From Priestia megaterium NBRC 15308 = ATCC 14581 (lineage in GTDB: Bacteria > Bacillota > Bacilli > Bacillales > Bacillaceae_H): 64,000 nt of DNA. The position numbers and the translations under genes are program-made. Below are positions 8,703 to 17,482 of this stretch, piece by piece. The stretch spans positions 3,280,501 to 3,344,500 of the forward strand of contig NZ_CP009920.1 of the NCBI RefSeq assembly GCF_000832985.1, read 5' to 3'. A model generated the notes under the pieces. The model was not told the origin of the DNA. It worked only from the letters and a program-made list of their open reading frames with translations, and did no database searches. Position 1 is the stretch's first letter. The number at the start of each line of letters is the position of its first letter.

Positions 8703-9956
8703 TTGACAAAAAGGGTACTTGTGATTTCTCAACATTTTTATCCTGAAATCGGTAGTGCAGGAAATCGTATAAAAAATATATATAAACTCTTAAAAGATGA
8801 AAATTATGACGTAAATGTACTGACGACTGAGCCCACATATCCAAATAAAAAGATCTATCATGACGAACAGTTTTGGGATGATGAGTCAATTGATGAAGAA
8901 AATGATGTAACGCGCATTGGTGTGAAAAATCGCAAGTATTCTAGAAGTATTATCAATCGTTTAATGTATTATTTAGAAATTGCTTTTAAAATGATGCTAT
9001 TCATTTTAACCGACCGAAAACAGTACGATGTGATTTTCGTTACATCTCCGCCTATTTTTATTGCTGTCGTCGGGCTGCTTGCCAAATACCGTTACCGGAG
9101 GCCACTTATTTTAGACATTCGAGATTTATGGCCCGAATCGTTAAAAGGCGTAGGGGTATTCAATTACCCAGTCGTTATTTCTGTGTTCAGCCGCCTAGAA
9201 AAAATTCTCTATGTGAAAGCTGATCATATTATTGTAAACAGCGAAGGCTTTATTCGGTTTATGACAGAGAAATATGCTATTCCGTTAAATAAAATTCATT
9301 TTATGCCTAATGCTGCAAATCGTAATGAAATTTCGATGATTGAATCTGGAAGCGACGTATTTAAAGTTATGTATGCAGGCAATATTGGTTTAGCACAAGA
9401 TGTAACGGTTCTAATGGAACTTGCAAAAGAATTAAATGAGTATAGTATTGAATTGACAGTCATGGGATATGGGTTTAAAAAGAAAGAATTTGTACGTTTT
9501 GCCAAAGAGCATAAGTTAACAAATGTTCGATTTATTAAACCGACTACTCGTCAAGAATGTTTACATATTATTTCTGAACACCATATTGGAATTGTGACGT
9601 TGAACGGTAATCGAGTATTTGAAACGGTTCTTCCTGGTAAAATCATTGATTATATGACGTGTGGTATTCCTATTGTCGCTTCGGTTTCTGGCTATGCTAA
9701 AGACGTGATTGTTTCACATGAAGCTGGAATTGTATCAGATACGAATACAGCAGATGACATGCTAAGACATATCTTATACTTGTATCAGAATCCTTCTAAA
9801 AGAAGTGAAATGTCTCGTAATAGCTTAAATTATGTGAAAAATCATTTCTTCTGGGAGAAAAATATTGAAGTATTAATACGTTTAATTGAGAATAAAAGTT
9901 CTGAGCAGCTGCATATAGAGCAGCCAGAATCAGTGGATAAGGTTGAAGTGTTATGA
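8703..9956 (+). CDS. Glycosyltransferase family 4
   Basis: A 417-residue GT4 enzyme of the WbuB type. The N terminus VLVISQHFYPEIGSAGNRI is the typical first strand and glycine-rich loop. Mid-protein DIRDLWPES and HIIVNSEGF follow, then the C-terminal donor domain with MYAGNIGLAQD and VLPGKIIDYMTCGIPIVAS. A hydrophobic stretch near residues 90-125 suggests membrane association. The start is TTG 8703, eight bases after GGAGTG; the upstream in-frame GTG at 8676 is rejected. The stop overlaps the next start by four bases, so the two transferases are translationally coupled. Donor and acceptor are unknown. Confidence 0.85.
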   Translation: MTKRVLVISQHFYPEIGSAGNRIKNIYKLLKDENYDVNVLTTEPTYPNKKIYHDEQFWDDESIDEENDVTRIGVKNRKYSRSIINRLMYYLEIAFKMMLFILTDRKQYDVIFVTSPPIFIAVVGLLAKYRYRRPLILDIRDLWPESLKGVGVFNYPVVISVFSRLEKILYVKADHIIVNSEGFIRFMTEKYAIPLNKIHFMPNAANRNEISMIESGSDVFKVMYAGNIGLAQDVTVLMELAKELNEYSIELTVMGYGFKKKEFVRFAKEHKLTNVRFIKPTTRQECLHIISEHHIGIVTLNGNRVFETVLPGKIIDYMTCGIPIVASVSGYAKDVIVSHEAGIVSDTNTADDMLRHILYLYQNPSKRSEMSRNSLNYVKNHFFWEKNIEVLIRLIENKSSEQLHIEQPESVDKVEVL

Positions 9957-11236
9957 GAAAAAATGTTTGTATGTTTGTATGGAATCATTTTACCAATGAC
10001 GCGCGTGTCCTGCGCGAATGTACGGCTTTATCAGAGAATGGTTATGCCGTTGATTTAATTTGTATTCACGACCCGAACAATCCGGATTTGAAACAGTATG
10101 AAGAAGTAAACGAACATTTTCACGTTCATCGCGTAAAGCGTTATCCTTCCTCGCTGCTTTTTATGAAAAAAGCGTATCGTGCACTTCTAAAATATAAAGT
10201 GCTTGCTCTGATCGCTTTTTTACTGTGGTTAGGAGCAGCGTACGTAGCTCCTTACGTAGTCCTTCCTGTTACAATTGTAGCTGCTCTGTTATTAAAAACG
10301 AAGCTGCAAGTGGTCTGGGTAAGAGGAAGTATTATCTTAAGGATGATTTTAAAAGGCAGGAAGAAGAAATACGAGATTTATCACTCGAATGATTTAAATA
10401 CGTTGCCTCAAGGATTTATCTGTTCAAAGCTTCGCTTTAAGCGTAAGTATCTTGTCTATGATTCTCACGAGGTGCAAACGAGCAGGACGGGCTACGACAG
10501 CGGTGTATACGCAAAGATGGAATCTTTCTTTATTAATAAAATTGACTCTATGATTGTAGAAAATCATACGCGTGCAAAATACAATGAAGATTTATATGGT
10601 TTTTATCCGAACGTCGTTTACAACTATCCATTTCAACCCAAAAAGCGTGATCAAGAAACGATTGATTTACATGAACGTTTAGGGCTTCCTGAAAATGAAA
10701 AGATTCTGTTGTATCAAGGTGGTATTCAAACGGGAAGAGGCCTTGAAAAGCTTGTTCAAGCAGCGCCGTTATTTAAAGAGGGGACACTAGTCTTTATTGG
10801 AGATGGACGTATTAAACCAGAGCTAGAGCGTATGGTAGCGGAAATGAAGTTAGAAGATAAAGTGAAATTCATTCCGAAAGTACCGCTACAAGATTTACCG
10901 AAGTATACAAAAAGTGCGTACTTAGGTTTTCAAGTATTAAATAATGTTTGTTTCAATCATTACTCAGCTTCTTCAAATAAATTATTTGAATATATCATGA
11001 GCGATGTGCCTGTGGTAGCATGTGATTTCCCGGAGATTAAAAAAGTAGTAGAAGGCGAGCACATAGGATTGTGTGTAGACTCGCATGATTACGAAGAGAT
11101 TGCTAGTGCTGTCAATCAGTTGTTAAGAGATCCTATGTTACGTACAACGATGAGTCATAACTGTAAAACGGCTAAGTTTAAATACAATTGGGAAAATGAG
11201 CAAATGGAGTTTTTAAAAGTCTATCAGGCAATATAA
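9953..11236 (+). CDS. Glycosyltransferase family 4, membrane-associated
   Basis: A 427-residue GT4 protein. The N terminus has NDARVLREC and the second domain has LLYQGGIQTGRGLEKLVQA, FIGDGRIKPELER and SSNKLFEYIMSDVPVVACD, the usual donor-binding elements. Two hydrophobic helices (about residues 75-120) in the N-terminal half suggest membrane anchoring. The ATGA overlap with the preceding transferase couples their translation. It is the last gene of the plus-strand polysaccharide operon and is followed by a terminator shared with the convergent LCP gene. Confidence 0.85.
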   Translation: MRKNVCMFVWNHFTNDARVLRECTALSENGYAVDLICIHDPNNPDLKQYEEVNEHFHVHRVKRYPSSLLFMKKAYRALLKYKVLALIAFLLWLGAAYVAPYVVLPVTIVAALLLKTKLQVVWVRGSIILRMILKGRKKKYEIYHSNDLNTLPQGFICSKLRFKRKYLVYDSHEVQTSRTGYDSGVYAKMESFFINKIDSMIVENHTRAKYNEDLYGFYPNVVYNYPFQPKKRDQETIDLHERLGLPENEKILLYQGGIQTGRGLEKLVQAAPLFKEGTLVFIGDGRIKPELERMVAEMKLEDKVKFIPKVPLQDLPKYTKSAYLGFQVLNNVCFNHYSASSNKLFEYIMSDVPVVACDFPEIKKVVEGEHIGLCVDSHDYEEIASAVNQLLRDPMLRTTMSHNCKTAKFKYNWENEQMEFLKVYQAI

Positions 11237-11314
11237 AATAGATGAAAATAACTTCTTTTTTTGGTTCTTTTATTACTGTTATTAAAGCTAGGGACAAATA
11301 AGAAAAATAAAAGC

Positions 11315-11347
11315 AAAAAGACGACATTTTAAGGATGTCGTCTTTTT
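11315..11347. terminator. Bidirectional terminator between the glycosyltransferase and LCP genes
   Basis: AAAAAGACGACAT (11315-11327) pairs with ATGTCGTCTTTTT (11335-11347). A-run and T-run on both sides suit both convergent genes. Confidence 0.85.
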
Positions 11348-11387
11348 ATGTCCGTTTTAGAAAGGCAATTTAAGATTCTAAAATTTT

Positions 11388-12350
11388 TTATTTTAGATTT
11401 AAACTTTCTTTTAATTCAGTAGATAGTTGGTTACGGGTGTCATCAGATACGGCATAATAGTAGATACCGTTAATCTTTTCGCCTTTTCCATTTATTTGCA
11501 GCTGTTCTGAATTTTTACGTGCGTCTTTATAGTTTGATTGAATCTGTTTCATATCATCAAATGTAAGGTTTGTTTTTACATTTTGACCAATCGCATCTAA
11601 GATCGTACCGTAGTTTGTTAAAGATTGAACGCTAGCTCCTTCGTCAATAACGCCTTCAATTACTTGACGCTGGCGCTGTTGACGTCCAAAGTCACCGCGA
11701 GGGTCTTGTTTACGCATACGGGTGAAAGCCAATGCTTCTTTACCATCTAATTTCAAAGGTCCTTTTTGGAAGCTGTAGCCGTCGTAATTAAACGCAAGGT
11801 TATTATTTACAGTTACGCCCCCAACAGCGTCTACAATGTCTTTAAAGCTTTCCATATTCACTTGAACATAATAGTCTACAGGAACATCTAAGAATTTTTC
11901 TACCGTATTTACAGCCATATCTACGCCACCAAAAGCATAAGCATGGTTGATTTTATCTTGTGTTCCTTTTCCTACAATTTCAGTTCGCGTATCACGTGGA
12001 ATACTTACCATCTTCATAGACTGTGTCTTTGGGTTTACCGTCATTAAAATAGTAGAATCTGAACGTCCTCGGTCACCGGCACGCTGATCTACTCCTAACA
12101 GTAAAATAGAAATAGGATCGCCATTTTCCAAACTCACTTTATTTGAACGTTTTTCAGATACATCACGTTTTAACGGTTCATGAGTTTGTGTGAATGTCTT
12201 TTCAACGGAATGCCATATGCTATATGCATAGCCTGCTACACCTAGAATTAATACTAAAATAATACCAAGAATAATTTTGAACGCGCGTTTCTTTTTCGGT
12301 TTCTTTCGCTTGCGTCTGCGCGCATTTGAAGGTTGTACTTGTTCTTCCAT
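11388..12350 (-). CDS. LytR-CpsA-Psr (LCP) family cell-wall glycopolymer ligase
   Basis: LCP proteins transfer undecaprenyl-linked teichoic acids or capsule to peptidoglycan. The 320-residue protein has a very basic cytoplasmic N terminus, one membrane helix (about residues 26-46) and the LCP domain outside. Key residues are intact: LLLGVDQR, GRSDSTILM, SIPRDTR and the FGRQQRQRQ block that binds the pyrophosphate lipid. The start is ATG at 12350, six bases after GAGAGG on the minus strand. It faces a divergent SGNH-like gene and converges with the polysaccharide operon, so it probably attaches that polymer to the wall. The exact paralog (TagT/U/V or other) cannot be told. Confidence 0.88.
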   Translation of the reverse strand: MEEQVQPSNARRRKRKKPKKKRAFKIILGIILVLILGVAGYAYSIWHSVEKTFTQTHEPLKRDVSEKRSNKVSLENGDPISILLLGVDQRAGDRGRSDSTILMTVNPKTQSMKMVSIPRDTRTEIVGKGTQDKINHAYAFGGVDMAVNTVEKFLDVPVDYYVQVNMESFKDIVDAVGGVTVNNNLAFNYDGYSFQKGPLKLDGKEALAFTRMRKQDPRGDFGRQQRQRQVIEGVIDEGASVQSLTNYGTILDAIGQNVKTNLTFDDMKQIQSNYKDARKNSEQLQINGKGEKINGIYYYAVSDDTRNQLSTELKESLNLK

Positions 12351-12479
12351 ATGAAGCCTCTCTTCCTTTTCCTTATGTATTGATAAAATAAATGTCTTCT
12401 ATGTAAGCCATTATTCTTATCTTTTTCATCAGAAAATACGTCAAAATGATTAAAAAAATGACAAATTTAATCAAATTTC

Positions 12480-12507
12480 TTCATGTACTTTAAAATTATA
12501 TTATAAT
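12480..12507 (+). promoter_or_regulatory. Probable promoter of the SGNH-like gene
   Basis: TATAAT at 12502-12507 with a weak TTCATG at 12480-12485 (16-bp spacer), 38 bases before the gene start. Confidence 0.4.
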
Positions 12508-12545
12508 AAAAGAAAAAAAGAAAGATATAGTAAGGGAGACAATTT

Positions 12546-13307
12546 ATGAAAATTTTAATTAACGTATTTGCTATTCTCATCTTTGTTTCATCTTTAGTAG
12601 CAGGAAAGATGTATTGGAATCATCAATTAGATAAACAATTTGAAACAAAGCCTACAAAAGTAAGCGCAGCAGAAACAGAAAAAGATATGCAAACCGAGAC
12701 TAAGAATCTGCCAGAATCAATTGTAAAGAAATTAGAGAATGCAAAGAAAATAGGAAATCCTGTAAAACTTGTAATTGTCGGATCCGCTCCTGAGAAAGAC
12801 GTACAGACGTGGGGAACTTTACTGAAAGATAAAGTAGAAGATACATATGGAACGGATTTAATAAATGTAGAGTTGTATGAATACAAACAGATGAATACAT
12901 TACAATTTGTGAAAACAAAAACGTATGAAGAAATTACAAAAGCAAAGCCTGATATCTTGCTTTTTGAACCATTTTTATTAAATGATAACGGCGTAGTAGG
13001 TATTAACAATACAATTGATAACTTGCAAATTATTATGAAGCATATTGAAAGTGAAAATAAAGACCTAGTTACTATTTTTCAACCATCAGCTCCGGTCTAT
13101 CAAGCTCAAAATTACCCTAACGATGTAAATGCTTTAGAAACCTTTGCTAAAGAAAATGGATACGAGTTTGTAAATCATTGGAGTGCATGGCCAAATTATA
13201 ATGAGGAAGACATTTTAAAGTATTTATCTGATGAAAATGGTCAACCGAATGAAGAGGGAGAAAAGATATGGTTTAAATTTCTCTCTGAGTATTTTACTAA
13301 TTCATAA
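12546..13307 (+). CDS. Membrane-anchored SGNH/GDSL-like protein
   Basis: A 253-residue protein with an N-terminal signal anchor (about residues 3-22) and an extracytoplasmic domain that looks like the SGNH-hydrolase fold. LVIVGSAPEKD stands where the nucleophile block is expected, LLND resembles the Asn block, and GQPNEEGEKIW corresponds to the final DxxH block, but with Gln where His is usual. Members of the fold de-O-acetylate or O-acetylate glycans. The divergent position beside an LCP ligase and the polysaccharide operon suggests work on surface polymer. A paralog lies at 25.4 kb with the same missing His. Activity is uncertain. Confidence 0.6.
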   Translation: MKILINVFAILIFVSSLVAGKMYWNHQLDKQFETKPTKVSAAETEKDMQTETKNLPESIVKKLENAKKIGNPVKLVIVGSAPEKDVQTWGTLLKDKVEDTYGTDLINVELYEYKQMNTLQFVKTKTYEEITKAKPDILLFEPFLLNDNGVVGINNTIDNLQIIMKHIESENKDLVTIFQPSAPVYQAQNYPNDVNALETFAKENGYEFVNHWSAWPNYNEEDILKYLSDENGQPNEEGEKIWFKFLSEYFTNS

Positions 13308-13309
13308 TG

Positions 13310-13350
13310 AAAAAGCACGCTACCTTATAAAAAGGGTGCGTGCTTTTATT
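13310..13350 (+). terminator. Terminator after the SGNH-like gene
   Basis: AAAAGCACGC with TACC pairs with GGGTGCGTGCTTTT (one bulged T), followed by ATTTTTTAA. Confidence 0.75.
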
Positions 13351-13757
13351 TTTTAATTTGTTACAACAGGTAAAAGTAAAGCGTTAAGCTGTTCTAAAAA
13401 TCTTTCATAGTATGCTGGCTAAGAATGCCTGTGCTTAAGGCTCCATCTATTTATGCTTTTCATCTGACATGAACGCTTGGAGGTAAGTAATATTATTAAT
13501 TTATTTATAAATATACTTTAATTGTTAAACAGGAAGCCAGAATTTGGACTCAATACGGAGATCTCGAAGGGAATATCCAATTAACATTTAGGTACATTTA
13601 CTCATTATGATGCTCTAACTATTTTAGTTCATTTCTTTTTAACATTTTCTTCAAGAAAAGAATGCTACATTTCAATACAAAAGGAACGTCTATCAATCCC
13701 AAAAGAGAGCATGAGCAAAAATAGATACTTATGCTAGAAGATAGAAAAAAAGCCCTG
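13351..13757. other. Intergenic stretch without a recognisable gene
   Basis: About 400 AT-rich bases with stops in all frames and no ribosome binding site with a following frame. No repeat or structured element stands out. Confidence 0.5.
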
Positions 13758-13766
13758 TGATATAAT
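13758..13766 (+). promoter_or_regulatory. Extended -10 promoter before the first degenerate PHP gene
   Basis: TGATATAAT is a TGn extended -10 box, 52 bases before the gene at 13819. This is the same promoter style as in front of ptpZ. Confidence 0.5.
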
Positions 13767-13818
13767 ATAATTCATGGAATACTATCCATGATCTGAGGCA
13801 TAGAAAGAGGAGAAAAAA

Positions 13819-14571
13819 ATGATAGATATATATACCAATATCTTGCCAAATGTGAACAGTGGTCCCAAAAGTGTAGAAGAATTTTTAGAAATGGCAAATG
13901 TATTAGTGAAACAAGGAGTAACAGAAGTCGTAGCAGCACCTCTTTATGACGGAAAAGATTCCAGCTGTAGAGAAGGTGTTGATCTTGCAAATGAATGGTT
14001 AAGAAAATCTTCTATTTCGTTAAGCGTTTTACCAGGTCAAAAAGTAATTGCCTCTACCAATATGATTATATCAAATGAAGAGTATTACACGATGACAATA
14101 AATGAAAATGAAAAATATATGTTTTTACACATTCCACAAGACGTGGAAATTGAAGTGTTAGAAAATATTGCATACGAGCTTCAGCTAAAAGGTATTGTAC
14201 CGGTTTTAAATGAGCCTGAGTGCCATTCATTATTTGTAGAGAATCCCGCGCACTTGTACAAGCTCGTAAAAAATGGAGCAGTCGTTCAGCTGTCTGCACA
14301 AAGTGTGCTGGGAGGCAACGGCAGTAAAGCTAAAAAAGCAGCTTATCAGTTCATTGATCACGGATTAGCACACGTTATTGCATCAGGTGTAAATCGTGAA
14401 AACTACCAGCAGTACGGCTTGCAAAAAGCTTATTCTGCCGTTTCTAAAAAATACGGCAACAGCAAGCTTTATCATTTTATGGAAAATGCTGAGGCCATTG
14501 CGAGCGGGAAAGCTGTTTATAAACAAGAGCCTGAACGCATCAAAAAAACAAAATTTCTAGGAATCTTTTAA
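13819..14571 (+). CDS. PHP-phosphatase homolog with lost metal ligands (pseudo-phosphatase A)
   Basis: A 250-residue protein clearly homologous to PtpZ in length and order of motifs, but with the catalytic metal site destroyed. Against PtpZ, DLHCH has become DIYTN, VDDG has become VNSG, TPHH has become APLY, PGQE has become PGQK, HPER has become EPEC and SDAHN has become SGVNR. Structural residues such as ILP, LPGQ and the C-terminal FLGIF persist, and the frame is fully open with a GAGGAG ribosome binding site, so it is a maintained protein and not a pseudogene. It may bind a BY-kinase or other partner without hydrolysis. That role is inference. Confidence 0.8.
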   Translation: MIDIYTNILPNVNSGPKSVEEFLEMANVLVKQGVTEVVAAPLYDGKDSSCREGVDLANEWLRKSSISLSVLPGQKVIASTNMIISNEEYYTMTINENEKYMFLHIPQDVEIEVLENIAYELQLKGIVPVLNEPECHSLFVENPAHLYKLVKNGAVVQLSAQSVLGGNGSKAKKAAYQFIDHGLAHVIASGVNRENYQQYGLQKAYSAVSKKYGNSKLYHFMENAEAIASGKAVYKQEPERIKKTKFLGIF

Positions 14572-14582
14572 ATTTCCCTTTG

Positions 14583-14616
14583 TACCCTGATTAACTTCTG
14601 TTTAATCAGGGTATTT
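14583..14616 (+). terminator. Terminator after pseudo-phosphatase A
   Basis: TACCCTGATTAA (14583-14594) pairs perfectly with TTAATCAGGGTA (14602-14613), followed by a short T-run. Confidence 0.75.
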
Positions 14617-14683
14617 GCATACAAAGACCTATTTCAATCCCTTCTTTTATCATCATTATTTGGAGTTATTTTACAAATTATGT

Positions 14684-14713
14684 TTGCGTTTTCACATAGA
14701 GTGATAGTAAAAT
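14684..14713 (+). promoter_or_regulatory. Candidate promoter of pseudo-phosphatase B
   Basis: TTGCGT (14684-14689) and TAAAAT (14708-14713) with an 18-bp spacer. This would leave a leader of about 130 bases before the gene at 14850. Confidence 0.35.
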
Positions 14714-14849
14714 ATTGTTAGTTGAGTAGATGACAGGAAAGTACGCAGTTTTCCGGGGTTCGTGGTGGTAAATGTCGAGAAGAATACATAGTTTCACACG
14801 AGAAATCGTCGTAGAATAGAGCTATACAAAACGCAGGGAGGGAAATAAA

Positions 14850-15617
14850 GTGATTGATATTCATACGTACATATTGCCTAATATCGATAGCGGACCTGAG
14901 GAAGTAGACGGCTTTTTGAAGATGGCACGCTCCTTAGCGGATCAAGGCGTTCAGTCCGTTGTGGCTACGCCGCTTTATGACAGCGATCAAGAGTTTATGA
15001 AACACCATTTATTTCTCTATGTGAACGCAGCTAATGAATGGCTTACAAATTCATATATTCCTCTTCAAGTATTACCAGGTCAGCTTGTCCCTTTATCGCC
15101 TCAGCTTCTGCGAAACTATGAGCGAAATCAGCTTCTTACGCTTAATCACACGGATAAATATTTGTTTCTTTCACTGCCTGAATATGATATCTCACCTTAT
15201 TTTGAAAAAACGCTGTATGATCTTCTCACAAAAGGCGTTGTGCCTATTCTACGTTCACCAGAATGTCATCCGATTTTCCGAGATCACCCTGAGCGTTTGT
15301 ATGAGCTTGTTAAAAAAGGCGTACTTGTTCAGCTAAGCGCCGCTAGTATTCTCGGTTTAAACGGAAAAAAAGAAAGAAAAGCGGCGTGTACATTTATTAA
15401 ATACCGCTTAGCCCACGTGATTGCCTCTGGCGTTCATGCTCGCAATTACCACGACTATTCACTTTCAAAAGCGTATGATTATATTTCCGATATGTACGGT
15501 GCTTCAGAACTTTATTTTTTTATTGAAAATGCGGAAGCGATTATCGACGGTCGTCCGGTGCATCAATTAGACCCTGAGCCGATGAAAAAATTTAGTTTAT
15601 TTAAATTATTTAGCTGA
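14850..15617 (+). CDS. PHP-phosphatase homolog with lost metal ligands (pseudo-phosphatase B)
   Basis: A 255-residue second degenerate paralog, starting GTG 14850 after AGGGAGGG. It keeps His5 (DIHTY) but loses His7, changes VDDG to IDSG, TPHH to TPLY, PGQE to PGQL, HPER to SPEC and SDAHN to SGVHA. It shares SPECHP, QLSA and SGV with the paralog at 13.8 kb, so the two descend from one already altered ancestor or changed together. It has its own terminator and probably its own promoter. The open frame and conserved surroundings argue for function without phosphatase chemistry. Confidence 0.8.
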   Translation: MIDIHTYILPNIDSGPEEVDGFLKMARSLADQGVQSVVATPLYDSDQEFMKHHLFLYVNAANEWLTNSYIPLQVLPGQLVPLSPQLLRNYERNQLLTLNHTDKYLFLSLPEYDISPYFEKTLYDLLTKGVVPILRSPECHPIFRDHPERLYELVKKGVLVQLSAASILGLNGKKERKAACTFIKYRLAHVIASGVHARNYHDYSLSKAYDYISDMYGASELYFFIENAEAIIDGRPVHQLDPEPMKKFSLFKLFS

Positions 15618-15660
15618 AAACAAGGGACTTTTCCATAAAAACGGGAAAGTCCCTTGTTTT
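15617..15660 (+). terminator. Strong terminator after pseudo-phosphatase B
   Basis: AAAACAAGGGACTTTTCC (15617-15634) pairs with GGGAAAGTCCCTTGTTTT (15643-15660) with one wobble. Confidence 0.9.
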
Positions 15661-15717
15661 GTCTTTCTTTCATTGTGGTATGGAATAGAAACAACGTTAA
15701 AGAAAGGAAGGCTGAAT

Positions 15718-17439
15718 ATGATAAAAACTACAGCTGGCAAAGCAGCTATGTCGGTATTAAAAGAATGGAATATTGATCACATTTTCGGTATGCCAGGAGA
15801 TTCCATCAATCATTTTATGGACAATCTGCGCAGTGAAAAAGATGAAATTGAATTTATTCAAGTCCGTCACGAGGAAGTAGGCGCACTGGCGGCATCTTCT
15901 TACGCTAAAATTACAGGCAAAATCGGTGTGTGTCTGTCAATTGGAGGGCCGGGTGCGATTCATTTATTAAACGGCTTATACGATGCAAAAGCAGACGGTG
16001 CACCGGTGCTAGTGCTAGCGGGACAGGTGCCTCGTGCGAAGCTTGGTAATGAATCGTTTCAAGAAGTGAATTTAGAACGTGTTTTTGACGATGTGTCGGT
16101 GTTTAATCACCGAGTAGATTCACCTGAATCATTTCCGCATCTGCTGCAGCAAGCGATTCGAACGGCTTATGCGAAAAAAGGCGTCGCGGTATTAGTTATT
16201 CCAGATGATATTCCGTCTTCAACGATTAAAATTGATGAAAAAACGCCAATTGCGAATGTATCAAAATCCATTTCTCATAGTGACCCGGAAGATGTAGCTA
16301 AAGCGCTTCTAGCGATTAAATATGCAAAAAAACCGGTTATTTTAGCAGGAACAGGTGCAAAGCATGCGAAGCTCGAACTAGCGCAGTTTGCGGAGAAAAT
16401 CGCAGCGCCGGTTATTTTTACGCTGCCCGCTAAAGGAATACTGCCTGACCGTCACCCTTATAATCTAGGCCAGCTCGGGCAGCTTGGGACGAAGCCTGCG
16501 TATGAAGCAATGGAAGAAACCGATTTGCTGATTATGGTTGGAACTTCGTATCCATACCGTGAGTTTTTACCAGATGGAGCCGAAGCAATACAGCTTGATT
16601 CCGATGCCACACAAATCGGCAGACGCTATCCTGTATCGATCGGGTTAGTCGGTGACTCTAAAACGACGCTGTCGCAGCTTACGCATAATTTAGATTATCA
16701 AGAAAACCGCCGTTTCTTAGAAGAGTGTCAAGTTAATATGGAAAACTGGTGGAAGCACGTAGAAAAAGAAGAAAACGAAGTGAGTACGCCAATCAAGCCG
16801 CAGCAAGTCATTCCTAAGCTGCAAAAAATCGTTGAGGATGATGCGATTGTATCTGTTGATGTCGGGAACGTTACGGTATGGATGGCAAGACATTTCCGCA
16901 TGACGAATCAAAAATTTGTGGTTTCAAGCTGGCTGGCAACGATGGGCTGCGGACTTCCGGCAGCCATTGCAGGAAAGCTTGCTCATCCTGAAAAACAATC
17001 GGTAGCCGTATGCGGTGACGGAGGCTTTACGATGGTCATGCAAGATTTTGTGACGGCTGTGAAGTACAAGCTGCCGATTGTTGTCGTCGTCCTTAATAAC
17101 AGTGAAATCGGCATGATTAAATATGAACAAGCGCTTCAAGGTCACTTGGATTACCAAACGCAGCTTGGTGAAATGAACTTTGCGAAGTTTGCTGAATCAT
17201 GCGGAGGAATTGGCTACCGCGTTGAAAAATACGAGGAGCTCGAAACAGCGTTTGAAAAAGCAGCGCTTGCGAATGTCCCAGTGGTAATTGATGTTGTTAT
17301 TGCGGATGAACCGCCGCTTCCAGGCAAAATTTCATTCGGACAAGCAGCCAATTATTCAAAACATATCATGAAAAAATTCTTTAAAGAACATGAGCTCGAA
17401 ATGCCGCCGCTTCGTAAAGGACTAAGCAGAATGCTTTAA
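15718..17439 (+). CDS. ydaP: Thiamine-diphosphate-dependent pyruvate oxidase
   Basis: A 573-residue TPP enzyme of the pyruvate oxidase/acetolactate synthase superfamily, closest by recall to B. subtilis YdaP, a general-stress protein. The N-terminal domain has GMPGDSINHFMD and the catalytic Glu in QVRHEEVGALAA. The middle FAD-type domain has VLAGTGAKHA. The C-terminal domain has the TPP motif CGDGGFTMVMQDFVTAVKY with VLNNSEIGMIKYEQ. The start is ATG 15718, seven bases after AAAGGAAG; an in-frame upstream ATG is rejected. A small terminator separates it from yerD. Confidence 0.88.
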   Translation: MIKTTAGKAAMSVLKEWNIDHIFGMPGDSINHFMDNLRSEKDEIEFIQVRHEEVGALAASSYAKITGKIGVCLSIGGPGAIHLLNGLYDAKADGAPVLVLAGQVPRAKLGNESFQEVNLERVFDDVSVFNHRVDSPESFPHLLQQAIRTAYAKKGVAVLVIPDDIPSSTIKIDEKTPIANVSKSISHSDPEDVAKALLAIKYAKKPVILAGTGAKHAKLELAQFAEKIAAPVIFTLPAKGILPDRHPYNLGQLGQLGTKPAYEAMEETDLLIMVGTSYPYREFLPDGAEAIQLDSDATQIGRRYPVSIGLVGDSKTTLSQLTHNLDYQENRRFLEECQVNMENWWKHVEKEENEVSTPIKPQQVIPKLQKIVEDDAIVSVDVGNVTVWMARHFRMTNQKFVVSSWLATMGCGLPAAIAGKLAHPEKQSVAVCGDGGFTMVMQDFVTAVKYKLPIVVVVLNNSEIGMIKYEQALQGHLDYQTQLGEMNFAKFAESCGGIGYRVEKYEELETAFEKAALANVPVVIDVVIADEPPLPGKISFGQAANYSKHIMKKFFKEHELEMPPLRKGLSRML

Positions 17440-17444
17440 TCAGT

Positions 17445-17470
17445 GACTCTCCGCATAGGAGAGTCTTTTT
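17445..17470 (+). terminator. Short terminator or attenuator between ydaP and yerD
   Basis: GACTCTCC (17445-17452) pairs with GGAGAGTC (17458-17465), then five T. It ends just before the AGGAGGG ribosome binding site of yerD, with no room for a new promoter, so readthrough is likely used to set yerD level. Confidence 0.75.
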
Positions 17471-17482
17471 AGGAGGGATATC

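Noticed and set aside
13819-15617. Calling the two PHP-like genes pseudogenes
   Set aside because: Both are full length with no frameshift or stop and have good ribosome binding sites; only catalytic residues are changed, in parallel.
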